Assembly: GCA_025666215.1 (NCBI GenBank)
Contig: CP102593.1
Span: 5,221,001-5,285,000, forward strand
Reading direction: 5' to 3'
Length of the DNA stretch: 64,000 nt
Source: Xanthomonas campestris pv. phormiicola
GTDB taxonomy: Bacteria; Pseudomonadota; Gammaproteobacteria; Xanthomonadales; Xanthomonadaceae
The notes beneath the pieces are model-generated. The model saw only the letters and a program-made list of their open reading frames with translations. It did not search any database and was not told the origin of the DNA. Shown here piece after piece: positions 30,901-40,102 of the stretch; position 1 is the stretch's first letter; each line of letters opens with the position of its first letter. The position numbers and the translations under genes were made by a program.

Positions 30901-33645
30901 TCACGGCCGCGGCTTTGCTTCCGCCGTGGGCGACGGCTGCACGCTGAAGCGCTGGCGGGCGCGCACGTCGCTGCTGGAGGCGCCGACCTGCAGTTCGTAG
31001 TCGCCCGGGTCCACCACGTAGGCCTTGCGCGCTTCGTCGTAGCTGCGCAGGTCGGTCTGCGGGGAGATGGCAAAACTTACTTCGCGGGTTTCGCCGGGCT
31101 GCAGGGCGATGCGCTGGAAGCCGCGCAGTTCCTTGCTCGCGCGTTCGCGCTTCGGCGCCAGCGGGTGCAGGTACAGCTGCACCACTTCGTCGCCGGCGCG
31201 CTGGCCGGTGTTCTTCACCTTGAGCGTGGCGTGCAGGCTGCCGTCGGCTGCCAGCTTGCTGCGGTCCAGGCACAGGTCGGAATAGGCGAACTGGGTGTAC
31301 GACAGGCCGTGCCCGAACGGGTACAGCGCGGTGCCGGCGAAGTAGCGGTAGGTGCGGCCGCGCATGGCGTAGTCGTCGAACGCGGGCAGCTTTTCGCTCT
31401 CCTTGTAGAACGTGACCGGCAGGCGGCCGCCGGGGTTGGCGTCGCCGAACAGCACGTCGGCCACGGCGCTGCCGCCGCGCTGGCCGGGGTACCAGGCCAG
31501 CAGGATCGCCGGCACGTGCTGCTGCGCCCAGTCGATGGCCAGTGCCGAGCCGGTGGTCAGCACCGCCACCACCGGTTTGCCGGTGCCCTGCAGCGCTTCG
31601 AGCAGCTCGCGCTGCGGCTTGGGCAGGCGCAGGTCGGTGCGGTCGCCGCCGGCGAAGCCGGGATAGTCGACCTTCATCTCCTCGCCTTCCACGTCGCCGG
31701 TGAGGCCGCCGACGAACACCACCACGTCGGCGTGGCGCGCCGCGTCCAGCGCGTCCTGCAGCGGCGGCTTGGCGCCGGGCTGGCGCCAGGCCAGGCGCAC
31801 GCCGGCGTCGCGCTCGCCTTCGTAGTACTCCAGGCGCAGGTCGTAGCTGCGGCCGGCTTCCAGGCGCACATCGACGCCGTCGGCGTGCAGGCGGTCGCTG
31901 GCGCTCCAGCGGTCGATCAGGCGCTTGCCGTCCAGGTAAAGCCGCACGCCGTCGTCGGCCGCGGTTTCCAGGTGGTAGGTGCCGGTGGCCGGCGGCACCA
32001 GCTTGCCGCTCCAGCGGATGCTGAAGTTGTCGGCCGGGATGGCCTGGTCCGGGCCGGCTTCGCCGCGCGCGAGCAGGTTGTCGGTGGGCGAGCCGCGGTC
32101 CCACTTGAAGCCGATCTGCGCATCGGTGCGCACCAGCGCCGGGGAGCCGGACAGGTCGCGGTTGCGGAAGTATTCGCCGCGCAGGCCGCGCTCGGGCGAA
32201 TCGGCCGACGGACGCAGGTACTGCGGCTCGATCAGCGGCGTGGCGGCGGGATCGTCGCGGCCTTCGACCAGGTCGGCGCCGCGCGCGTACAGCACTTCGG
32301 CGTCGGGCGCGGCGGCGCGGATGCCCTGCAGCACGGTGGCCGGCGCGGCCGGCGTGCCGTAGTAGTTGCCGAGCAGGGCCATGGTGTCGTCGGCGGTGGG
32401 GCCGATCACGGCGATGCGCTTGATCTTCGCCCGCGACAGCGGCAGCACGCCGTCGTTCTTCAGCAGCACCAGCGATTCGCGCGCGGTGCGCCGCGCCAGC
32501 GCGTCGTGTTCGGGCGACTGGTTGGCCGAGATCGGAATCTGCGCCCAGGGCAGCTTGTCCGGCGGGTCGAACATGCCCAGGCGCATGCGCGAATACAGCA
32601 GCTTCTGCAGCGCCTTGTCGACTTCGGCTTCGCTGATCAGGCCCTTGCGCACGGCGGCGGGCAGCGTGGAGTACTCCTCGCCGCATTCCAGCTCGGTGCC
32701 GTGCTTTACCGCCAGCGCGGCGGCTTCCTCGCGGGTGGCGACGATCTTGTGGTTCTTCCAGATGTCCACGATCGCCCAGCAGTCGGACACCACGTAGCCG
32801 TCGAAGCCCCAGCTGTCGCGCAGCACGTCGCGCAGCAGGAACTTGCTGGCGCTGGCCGATTCGCCGAACACGCGGTTGTAGGCGCCCATCACCGCATCCA
32901 CCTTCCCTTCCTTGACCAGCGCTTCGAACGCCGGCAGGTAGGTCTCGTAGAGATCGCGCTGCGACGGGTGCGCGTCGAAGTGGTGACGGTCGGCCTCCGG
33001 GCCGCTGTGCACGGCGAAGTGCTTGGCGGTGGCGTCGAGCTTGCGATAGGCCTCGCCTTGCGCGTTCTTCGGCACATCCGCGCCCTCGCCCTGCAAACCC
33101 TGCACGAAGGTCACGCCCATGCGCGCGGTGAGGAACGGATCCTCGCCGTAGGTTTCCTGGCCACGGCCCCAGCGCGGGTCGCGGAAGATGTTGATGTTCG
33201 GCGACCAGAACGTGAGGCCCTGGTAGCGCCCGTGCTGGTCGTGGCGCAGGGCTTCGTGGTGCTTGGCGCGCGCCTCGTCGCTGATCGCGGTGGAGACGTC
33301 GTGCATCAGCGGCAGGTCGAAGGTGGCCGCCATGCCGATCGCCTGCGGGAACACGGTGGCGCCGCCGGCGCGGGCCACGCCGTGCAGCGCCTCGTTCCAC
33401 CAGTCGTAGGCGGGCACGCCCAGGCGCGGGATCGCCGGCGCGGCGTTCTGCATCTGGGCGGCTTTTTCCTCCAGCGTCATCCGCGACACCAGGTCGGCGG
33501 CGCGCTGCTCGAAGCTGCGCTGGGTGTCCAGGTACGGCGGGGGCGCTTCGGCGGCAGGCGCCGCGTACGGCGCGATGGCCAGCAGCAGCGCCAGCGTCGC
33601 GACGCGGCGGCCATGTCCTTGGTACGGCGCAGTCTCGGTGTGCAT
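30901..33645 (-). CDS. GH3 beta-xylosidase/beta-glucosidase with PA14 domain
   Basis: 914 residues with a signal peptide (VATLALLLAIAPYAAPAAEA). The GH3 N-terminal barrel carries GLTFWSPNINIFRDPRWGRGQETYGEDP, KHFAVHSGPE and the nucleophile Asp in YVVSDCWAI (about residue 292). A PA14 domain (about residues 475-610, FRNRDLSGSPALVRTD to YYEGERDAGVRLAW) is inserted in the C-terminal sandwich domain, which resumes with VVVFVGGLTGDVEGEEM. A fibronectin-III-like domain closes the protein. In this locus it most likely removes xylose from xylo-oligosaccharides in the periplasm. It starts 3 bp after the stop of the upstream GH43 gene. Confidence 0.94.
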   Translation of the reverse strand: MHTETAPYQGHGRRVATLALLLAIAPYAAPAAEAPPPYLDTQRSFEQRAADLVSRMTLEEKAAQMQNAAPAIPRLGVPAYDWWNEALHGVARAGGATVFPQAIGMAATFDLPLMHDVSTAISDEARAKHHEALRHDQHGRYQGLTFWSPNINIFRDPRWGRGQETYGEDPFLTARMGVTFVQGLQGEGADVPKNAQGEAYRKLDATAKHFAVHSGPEADRHHFDAHPSQRDLYETYLPAFEALVKEGKVDAVMGAYNRVFGESASASKFLLRDVLRDSWGFDGYVVSDCWAIVDIWKNHKIVATREEAAALAVKHGTELECGEEYSTLPAAVRKGLISEAEVDKALQKLLYSRMRLGMFDPPDKLPWAQIPISANQSPEHDALARRTARESLVLLKNDGVLPLSRAKIKRIAVIGPTADDTMALLGNYYGTPAAPATVLQGIRAAAPDAEVLYARGADLVEGRDDPAATPLIEPQYLRPSADSPERGLRGEYFRNRDLSGSPALVRTDAQIGFKWDRGSPTDNLLARGEAGPDQAIPADNFSIRWSGKLVPPATGTYHLETAADDGVRLYLDGKRLIDRWSASDRLHADGVDVRLEAGRSYDLRLEYYEGERDAGVRLAWRQPGAKPPLQDALDAARHADVVVFVGGLTGDVEGEEMKVDYPGFAGGDRTDLRLPKPQRELLEALQGTGKPVVAVLTTGSALAIDWAQQHVPAILLAWYPGQRGGSAVADVLFGDANPGGRLPVTFYKESEKLPAFDDYAMRGRTYRYFAGTALYPFGHGLSYTQFAYSDLCLDRSKLAADGSLHATLKVKNTGQRAGDEVVQLYLHPLAPKRERASKELRGFQRIALQPGETREVSFAISPQTDLRSYDEARKAYVVDPGDYELQVGASSSDVRARQRFSVQPSPTAEAKPRP

Positions 33646-33648
33646 TGG

Positions 33649-35361
33649 CTACTCCTTGCTGGATCGATCCGGTTCGCGGCGGGCGTACGGCCCGAGGGTG
33701 GTGCCGGTGAAACCGCCGGCCACGGCGGTGCTGAGCATCGCCGCATCGTCGTCGCGGCGCAGCCACTGCCAGTCCTGGCCATCGGCGGCGAAGGCGAAGG
33801 CATAGCGGCCGCCGTCGCCGGCGATCTTCAGGCGCAGCGCGCCCTTGGCATCGACCGTCCTGCGCGCGACGGTGCTGGTGCGCTTGCCGTCGCGCTTGTC
33901 GAGGAACACTTCGGCGCGTGCGCCGCGGCGACGCACGCCGAGCACGTACCAGGCGTCGGCATTCTGGAATGCGGCCAGGCCGGCGACCAGGCCCGGCCGC
34001 GCCGGTATCTGCACGGCGGCGCTGGCGTCGAAGCGCGTGTGCTGCTGCCGGTAGCCCAGAAACGCGGGATTGCCGCTGCCGTCCAGGCCTTGCGTGCCGG
34101 GTTGCAGGGTCAGCCAGCCCGGATGGGCGCGCAGGTCGAGCCATTCGCGCTTTGGCGTGCGCAACAGCAGCCAGCGGCGGTCGCGTTGCCGCGCGTCGAA
34201 GCCGTCGCGCCAGGTGAAGTTGCCGCTCAGCGGCGCGGCATCGGCATCGGCGCGTAGTCCGGCCGGCCCCGGCGCGACATAGGGAATCGGCTGCCCGGCG
34301 GGCAGGATCGACGGCCAGCCGTCGTGCCAGCTCACCGGCAGCAGGAAGGTCTCGCGGCCGGTGTTGTAGCGGTGCTGCGCATACGGGCGGCTGGCCAGGA
34401 ACAGCGCCCACCACTGCCCGTCGGGGCCTTCGACCAGATCGGCATGGCCGGCGTTGCTGATCGGATTGGCGCGCTCGGCGGGCAGGTCGCGCTGGGTCAG
34501 GATCGGGTTGTGCGGCGCCGGCAAATACGGTCCCCATGGCGTGCGGCTGCGCAGCGCCACCTGCGAATGCTGCGCGCCGGTGCCGCCTTCGGCGCAGGAC
34601 AGCAGGTACCAGCCGTCGCGCTTGTACAGGTGCGGGCCTTCGATCCAGATCGGCTTGCTGGCCAGATCCACGCCGCCGTTGACCAGCACCTGGCGCGGGC
34701 CGACCGGCTGCATCCGTGCCAGGTCGAAGCGCTGCATCCAGATCGCGCGGTGCCCTTCGTACAGCGGCGCGCCCTGCGGCGGTCCGTTGTTGAGCAGGTA
34801 AGCGGTGCCGTCGTCGTCGAAGAACAGCGACGGGTCGATGCCGTCGATGTCCGGCAACCAGTGCAGCGGCGACCATGGCCCGGCCGGATCGTCGGCGCTG
34901 GCGATGAAGTTGCCGCCGCTGTCGACCGCGGTACCGACTACGTAGAAACGGCCGTCATGGTACGCGATGCTGGCGGCGAACATGCCGCGCGACACATGCA
35001 GGCCGTCGTAGTCCAGTTGCCCGGCGCGTTCGACCACGTTGCCGACCTGCCGCCAGTGCACCAGGTCGCGGCTCTCGAACACCGGCAGCGCCGGGAAATA
35101 GGCGAAGGTGGAAGTGACCAGGTAGTAGCGGTCGCCGGCGCGCACGACGCTGGGATCGGGATAGAAGCCAGCCAGCACCGGATTGCGGTAGTGGCCGGGC
35201 GGCAGCGGCGTGGCGAACACCGCATCGTCGCCGCGGTATTCGAACCAATCGAATTCGGCAATGTCGGCGGCCCGCCCGCGCTGCGCCGATGCCGTCTGCA
35301 TCGCCACGCCACCCAGCAGCACCCACAGCAATGCGCGTCCCCAGCGCATGCGCCTCACCAT
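33649..35361 (-). CDS. Secreted GH43 beta-xylosidase/arabinofuranosidase with C-terminal sandwich domain
   Basis: 570 residues from ATG 35361, which overlaps the manD remnant stop. A signal peptide (ALLWVLLGGVAMQTASA) leads to the GH43 propeller with Asp in AGFYPDPSVV (base), Asp in DIDGIDPSLFF and Glu in IWIEGPHLYKR (acid). From about residue 385 (GNFTWRDGFDARQRDRRW) a concanavalin-like xylosidase C-terminal domain follows (LRTPKREWLDL, AAFQNADAWYVLGV). Unlike the block-1 GH43 enzyme it is exported. It probably trims xylose or arabinose side chains outside the cytoplasm. Confidence 0.93.
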   Translation of the reverse strand: MVRRMRWGRALLWVLLGGVAMQTASAQRGRAADIAEFDWFEYRGDDAVFATPLPPGHYRNPVLAGFYPDPSVVRAGDRYYLVTSTFAYFPALPVFESRDLVHWRQVGNVVERAGQLDYDGLHVSRGMFAASIAYHDGRFYVVGTAVDSGGNFIASADDPAGPWSPLHWLPDIDGIDPSLFFDDDGTAYLLNNGPPQGAPLYEGHRAIWMQRFDLARMQPVGPRQVLVNGGVDLASKPIWIEGPHLYKRDGWYLLSCAEGGTGAQHSQVALRSRTPWGPYLPAPHNPILTQRDLPAERANPISNAGHADLVEGPDGQWWALFLASRPYAQHRYNTGRETFLLPVSWHDGWPSILPAGQPIPYVAPGPAGLRADADAAPLSGNFTWRDGFDARQRDRRWLLLRTPKREWLDLRAHPGWLTLQPGTQGLDGSGNPAFLGYRQQHTRFDASAAVQIPARPGLVAGLAAFQNADAWYVLGVRRRGARAEVFLDKRDGKRTSTVARRTVDAKGALRLKIAGDGGRYAFAFAADGQDWQWLRRDDDAAMLSTAVAGGFTGTTLGPYARREPDRSSKE

Positions 35362-35768
35362 TGCCACATCGCGCCGTCTTCCAGCCGCGCCACCGGCAGC
35401 TGCTGGGGCGCGTAGGAATAGCGTGCGGCCGGGGCTTCGTCGATGTCCACGTCATGCCCGGGCGTCTCGCCGCAATGCGGGCGGCCGGCCTGGAAGGTGT
35501 AGTCGTGCGGGAGCACCGCCTTGGCCTCGTCGGAATGGAACAGGTATTCCTGGATGCCGACGTTGGGCACCCAGGTGTCGAAGTGCAGCGCCGCGCCCAT
35601 GCACACCGGCGACAGGTCGGTGGCGCCGTGGAAGCCGCTACGCAGCTGGTGCAGCGCGGCGAAGTCGGCCAGCCGGCGCAGGTGAGTGACGACGCCCCGT
35701 GTCTCGACGATCTCGCGGTCGCGGGCCGAGCCTTGGGCGCAAGCAGCGCCATCGGAAGTCTGGGTCAT
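35355..35768 (-). pseudogene. 3'-terminal remnant of mannonate dehydratase (manD/rspA type)
   Basis: 137 codons remain of an enolase-superfamily dehydratase normally about 400 residues long. After an unrelated 24-residue start, homology begins at GVVTHLRRLADFAALH and continues through SGFHGATDLSPVCMGAALHF, DTWVPNVGIQEY, PHDYTFQAGRPHCGE and the family C-terminus RLEDGAMWQW. The N-terminal capping domain and the metal-ligand half of the barrel are missing, so it cannot be an active dehydratase. It lies 10 bp after the esterase stop and overlaps the GH43 start, so the message context is preserved. Confidence 0.8.
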
Positions 35769-35778
35769 CGCGGATCGC

Positions 35779-37770
35779 TCACGGGGAAGAAGCCGCAGCC
35801 GCACGGGCCGCGGACGGGAGGGAAAGTTCGAACGGACCGGCCGGCAGCCCGGCGCGATCGAACAGGGTGCACACCGGGCTGTCGGCCCAGCAGTAGCGCA
35901 CGCGGGTAGGCGCCGCGCCGGCAGGCACCGGCAGGCGCACGCTGCGGTCCTGCAGTTCGGCCTGCGCATAGCGGCAACTGCCGGATGCCGCGCCGCACAG
36001 TTCGAACCCGATCGGTGCATCCGCGCCATAGGCCTGCAATGCGCCATCGACGTCGTCGAAATCGACCACCAGCGCCGCGCCGTCGCGACGCAGCGCATGC
36101 GCCACCGGCCCGGACGCCGCCAACGCCTCGCCATAGACCACGTGCCGCGCCGCGCGCGCCAGGCGCCGGCCGAGTTCCTGCTTGTTGGCCGGATGGATGT
36201 CGTAGCGGTCGCCGATGTCGATCGCCACCGCCAGGCCGGCATGCGGATCGGCGGCGACGAAGCGCCGTTGCGCCTCGCGCAGCTGCGCCCAGCCGCTGTC
36301 GCCAGGGTGGGTGGGCGGCGCGCCGTAGTTGGCCAACTGCACCAGCAGCAGTGGCAGTTGCGCGCCGAAGCGCTGCCGCCAGTCGCGCTGCCAGGCGTCG
36401 AGCAACGCCGGATAGCCGGCCGCAGCGCCGGTGTTGGATTCGCCCTGGTACCACAGCACCCCGCGCAGGCCGAGGTGGCCGAGCGGCGCGATCATGCCGT
36501 TGTACAGCGTGGTCAGGCCCGCGGCCGAGGACCACGGCGCGCGCGGCGGCGTGCCCAGCTGCGGCGGCACGATGCGGTATTGCCAGCCGGCCAGCGCCAC
36601 CCGGCTGCCGTCGCCCAGTTGCAGCTGCTGCGCCTGCGCATCGCCGAGCAGGCCGCCGCGGCGGTAGCTGTTGTACACGTTGACCACCACGGTGTTCCTG
36701 CCCGCATGCAGCACGCCGCGCGGCAGGCGGTAGCTGCGCGGCTGGTCGGCGCCGTAGCTGCTGCCCACCGCCCGGCCGTTGACCCAGGTCTGGTCGAGTT
36801 CGTCCACCGGCCCCAGCGCCAGCGTCGCCTGCTGCCTGGCCTGTTCGGCGCTCAGCGTGACCGTGCTGCGGTACCAGACCATGCCGTTGAAATTGACCAG
36901 CTGCGGCACGCCCCAGTCGTCCCAGGCGCCCAGCGCCGCCGGTGCGGCGCGCCAGCCGCCGCCGGCATCGTCCGGTTGCCACGGCGCGCCGGCGCCATGC
37001 GCACGCCACCACGCTTCCCACAACGTGCCCCAGCGTGGCGCCGCCTGTTGCGGATCGGTGGCGTAGCGCGCCAGCACGTCCAGCGCCGGCGCGTTGCCGT
37101 CCACCTTGCGCAGGGCCGCATCGCCGATCCACGCCTGCATCTGCGAACCGCCCCAGGACGCGTTGATCAGCCCCATCGGCACGTCCACGGTCTTGCGCAG
37201 TTCGCGGGCGAAGTAATAGCAGGCGGCGGAAAATTCGCCGACCGTCTCCGGCGTGGTCGGCTGCCAGGCGGCCACGCCACCGAACTGCGCCTGCGGGGTC
37301 GGGCTGGACTGCGCCGGCACCTTGAACATGCGGATCGCCGGCTGCTGCGCATCGGCGATCTCGCTGCGCGTATCCAGCGTGCGCTGCACCGGCAGTTCCA
37401 TGTTCGACTGGCCCGAGCACAGCCACACGTCGCCGAGCAGCACGTCGGCGGCGCGCTGCACGCGGCCGTGCGCGGTGCTGGCCTGCAAGACGTACGGCCC
37501 GCCGGCGGGCAACGGCGCCAGCTGCGCCTGCCAGCGGCCCTGGCGGTCGGCGCGCGCCTGCGCGCGCTGCTGCGCCAGCTGCACGGTCACCGTCTCGCCG
37601 GCCGCGGCCTGGCCCCAGACGCGGATCGGCGCATCGCGCTGCAGCACCGCGTGGTCCTGAAACAACGCATTCAACAACAGTGCGTCGTCGGCATGCGCGA
37701 ACGCGGGCACGCACAGCGCCGCCAGCAGCAGGCGGCGGGCGATGCGAACAGCGGAACGGTGCGGCGTCAT
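35779..37770 (-). CDS. Sialate O-acetylesterase-like protein (acetylxylan/xylo-oligosaccharide esterase)
   Basis: 663 residues with a signal peptide (RRLLLAALCVPAFAHA). SGNH-type esterase motifs are split by inserted domains, as in the SASA family: WLCSGQSNMELPV (nucleophile Ser), LINASWGGSQMQAW, GVLWYQGESNTG and DIGDRYDIHPANKQELGRRL (catalytic Asp/His). A jelly-roll insert (RSTVTLSAEQARQQATL to VYNSYRRGG) sits in the middle. In a glucuronoxylan locus it should remove acetyl groups. Its ATG overlaps the alpha-glucuronidase stop (ATGA), implying coupled translation. Confidence 0.92.
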   Translation of the reverse strand: MTPHRSAVRIARRLLLAALCVPAFAHADDALLLNALFQDHAVLQRDAPIRVWGQAAAGETVTVQLAQQRAQARADRQGRWQAQLAPLPAGGPYVLQASTAHGRVQRAADVLLGDVWLCSGQSNMELPVQRTLDTRSEIADAQQPAIRMFKVPAQSSPTPQAQFGGVAAWQPTTPETVGEFSAACYYFARELRKTVDVPMGLINASWGGSQMQAWIGDAALRKVDGNAPALDVLARYATDPQQAAPRWGTLWEAWWRAHGAGAPWQPDDAGGGWRAAPAALGAWDDWGVPQLVNFNGMVWYRSTVTLSAEQARQQATLALGPVDELDQTWVNGRAVGSSYGADQPRSYRLPRGVLHAGRNTVVVNVYNSYRRGGLLGDAQAQQLQLGDGSRVALAGWQYRIVPPQLGTPPRAPWSSAAGLTTLYNGMIAPLGHLGLRGVLWYQGESNTGAAAGYPALLDAWQRDWRQRFGAQLPLLLVQLANYGAPPTHPGDSGWAQLREAQRRFVAADPHAGLAVAIDIGDRYDIHPANKQELGRRLARAARHVVYGEALAASGPVAHALRRDGAALVVDFDDVDGALQAYGADAPIGFELCGAASGSCRYAQAELQDRSVRLPVPAGAAPTRVRYCWADSPVCTLFDRAGLPAGPFELSLPSAARAAAASSP

Positions 37771-39968
37771 TGCGGATTCCCCGGTGCGTACGGAAACGAC
37801 AGCGATTGGTAATACGCCAGCGGATGCGGCGGCGGCGCGGTGCCCGGCGGCAGCGCGCGTCCGGACACCTGTTGCCAGTAGGCGATGCTGGCATCGCGCC
37901 ACCACTGCGCCTCGCGCTGCTGGATCGCCAGGAAATCGGCGACCTGGCGATAACGTTGCGCATCCACATACGGCGCCAGCCCGGCCCAGGTCGCGCGCAT
38001 CCGCGCCACCTCGGCCACGCCGCGGTCGTAGCGGCCGAGCAGCGCATTCCACAGCGGCTGGCCCGAGGCCATGCGATGGTCCCACGGCACGTGGTGGAAC
38101 CACAGCAGATACCGCTCCGGCACCGTGCGCACGTCGCCGAAACGGCGCGCCAGCGGCGGCGCGTACTGCGCCACCGCGTCGCTGCCGGTCGCGCTGCGGT
38201 CGAAGCCGATGCCGTTGCGGTCGGCGCGGTGGTAATACACCGGGTCCCAGTCCGGCCGCGCGCTGCCCGCGTCCCACGGCGCCGGGCCGTAGTGATGGCC
38301 GCGGCCCATCAGGTGATGCAGGCCGAGCGGGGTCATGTAGTCGACCGCCGCCTGGTGCGAGGCCATCATCATGCCGACCACCGGTGTGACCAGCGCCGGA
38401 TCGTGGCCGAAGGTCATCCGGACCCAATCCTCGGCAATGGCCCGCGCATCGCCCTGCGGATCCCAGGCCAGCCGCCCGAACGCGTACCAGTTGGCCTGGT
38501 CGAAGATCGAGCCGCACCAGTTGCGGTCCGCACCGATGTTGGCGACCCCGGCGATGCCGCTGAGCGCATGCCCGTCCACGCCGCCCTCCACCACCCGCGC
38601 CACCGTCGCGCGCTTGCCGCGCCGCGTGTCCGCCTGCAGGGTTTCCTGGTACAGGGTGCCCAGGTAGACCAGGTGCGTGGCGAAGCCCAGGTACTCCTTG
38701 GTGATCTGGAATTCCAGCATCAGCGGCGTCTTCGGCATCGCCCCGAACAGCGGATGGAACGGCTCGCGCGGCTGGAAGTCGATGGCGCCGTTCTTGACCT
38801 GCACCACCACGTTGTCGCGGAACTTGCCGTCCAGCGGCACGAACTCGCTGTACGCCTGCTTGGCGCGGTCATCCGGCTGCGCGTGCGAATAGACGAAGGC
38901 CCGCCACATCACCACCCCGCCGTGCGGCGCCAGCGCGTCGGCGAGCATGTTGGCGCCGTCGGCATGGCTGCGCCCGTAGTCCTGCGGACCGGGCTGGCCT
39001 TCGGAATTGGCCTTGACCAGGAAGCCGCCGAAATCGGGAATGCGCGCGTAGATCGCGTCGGCCTTGGCCCGCCACCAGCGCTGCACCGCCGGGTCCAGCG
39101 GGTCGGCGCTGGCCAGCCCGCCGATCTCGATCGGGGCGCTGAAGCGCGCGCTCAGGTACACGCGGATGCCGTACGGGCGCAGCGCCGCGGCCAGTGCCGC
39201 GGTCTTGTCCAGGTAGGCGTCGGTCAGGCTCACTGCGCTGGCGTTGACGTTGTTCAGCACCGCGCCGTTGATGCCGATCGAGGCGTTGGCGCGCGCGTAG
39301 TCGGTGTAGCGCGGGTCCACGTAGCCGGGCAGCTTCTGCCAGTCCCAGAGCGAGGCGCCGGCGTAGCCGCGTTCGACCACGCCGTCCAGGTTGTCCCAGT
39401 GATCGAGCACGCGCAGCTTCACCCGCGGCGCATCGCGCAGCGCCAGCCGCGCCGGCGCCTGCCCGGTCTGCAGCAGGCGCAGGAAGCGGAACGCCGCATA
39501 CAGCGCGCCGCGCTCGCCACCGCCGACGATGGCGGTGACCGAACGGCCATCGACCACCACGCTGCGGATCAAATAGCCCTCTTCGCCCAGGCCGCGCGTG
39601 TCCAGCCGCAGCCGCGCGATCGCCGGCGTGGCCGGGGTGCCGAGCACGATCGCGCCGGCGCGGTCCGCCGTTGCCGCCAGCGGCGGTTCGGCGCCGAGCA
39701 GGCCGCCCAGGCCGCGGCGCAGCTCGTCGCGCGCGGCCCGCTGCATCGGCGTGTCGGCATCCGCCACCAGTTGCGTGGCGGCCGCGCGCCACGGCGCGGC
39801 CTGCGCCTCGGCCAGCGGCTGGTAGCGCAACCACAGGTCGTAGCCATCCTCGGCCTGCGCCACGGCGATCGGCACTAAAAACGCCAGCCACAGGCAGGCG
39901 CTGCGCAGCCAGCCGGCGCACAGGCGGTGCCGGCACTGTGGCGCGCGCGACCATGCGCCGCCGCTCAT
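37767..39968 (-). CDS. agu67A: Alpha-glucuronidase, GH67
   Basis: 733 residues. ATG 39968 was chosen because AAGGAGG lies 5 nt upstream and a signal peptide (LRSACLWLAFLVPIAVAQAED) follows. An in-frame ATG 33 bp further up lacks a Shine-Dalgarno. GH67 landmarks include LRVLDHWDNLDGVVERGYAG, the acid Glu in VKANSEGQPGPQDYGRSHADG, and the base Asp/Glu pair in VVQVKNGAIDFQPREPFHPL. It releases 4-O-methylglucuronate from xylo-oligosaccharides, feeding UxaC and UxuB. It is first in the block-2 run and diverges from xylR across 134 bp. Confidence 0.95.
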   Translation of the reverse strand: MSGGAWSRAPQCRHRLCAGWLRSACLWLAFLVPIAVAQAEDGYDLWLRYQPLAEAQAAPWRAAATQLVADADTPMQRAARDELRRGLGGLLGAEPPLAATADRAGAIVLGTPATPAIARLRLDTRGLGEEGYLIRSVVVDGRSVTAIVGGGERGALYAAFRFLRLLQTGQAPARLALRDAPRVKLRVLDHWDNLDGVVERGYAGASLWDWQKLPGYVDPRYTDYARANASIGINGAVLNNVNASAVSLTDAYLDKTAALAAALRPYGIRVYLSARFSAPIEIGGLASADPLDPAVQRWWRAKADAIYARIPDFGGFLVKANSEGQPGPQDYGRSHADGANMLADALAPHGGVVMWRAFVYSHAQPDDRAKQAYSEFVPLDGKFRDNVVVQVKNGAIDFQPREPFHPLFGAMPKTPLMLEFQITKEYLGFATHLVYLGTLYQETLQADTRRGKRATVARVVEGGVDGHALSGIAGVANIGADRNWCGSIFDQANWYAFGRLAWDPQGDARAIAEDWVRMTFGHDPALVTPVVGMMMASHQAAVDYMTPLGLHHLMGRGHHYGPAPWDAGSARPDWDPVYYHRADRNGIGFDRSATGSDAVAQYAPPLARRFGDVRTVPERYLLWFHHVPWDHRMASGQPLWNALLGRYDRGVAEVARMRATWAGLAPYVDAQRYRQVADFLAIQQREAQWWRDASIAYWQQVSGRALPPGTAPPPHPLAYYQSLSFPYAPGNPQ

Positions 39969-40102
39969 GCGCGCCTCCTTCGGCCCGATGCCGGCGCGCA
40001 CCAGCGGTCGCCGCCCACCCGGCTTCCCGGTACCATGCAGGCGTCACGCGTGTCGGGATCCACACCGTGCCGCGGCGCCGCCGCACGCGGGGCTTGCGCA
40101 GG

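Noticed and set aside
33218..33232. TGGTAGCGCC within the GH3 gene as a xylan box
   Set aside because: Half-site only, inside a coding region, without the second arm.
30895..34257. Plus-strand frame of over 1,100 codons opposite the GH3 and GH43 genes
   Set aside because: Antisense shadow of the real genes with their periodicity and no motifs.
29843..34876. A minus-strand frame of nearly 1,700 codons across uxuB, the GH3 and GH43 genes
   Set aside because: It is a shifted frame of the three real genes, with Arg/Pro/Ala-rich content and no domains.
39971..40001. Upstream ATG as start of the alpha-glucuronidase
   Set aside because: The ATG at 39968 has AAGGAGG at ideal distance and begins a better signal peptide.
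40010..40050. GGTACC-containing sequence between agu67A and xylR as a xylan box
   Set aside because: It matches only the TGGTA part in reverse and lacks the GCGC centre and symmetry of the 14-bp palindrome.
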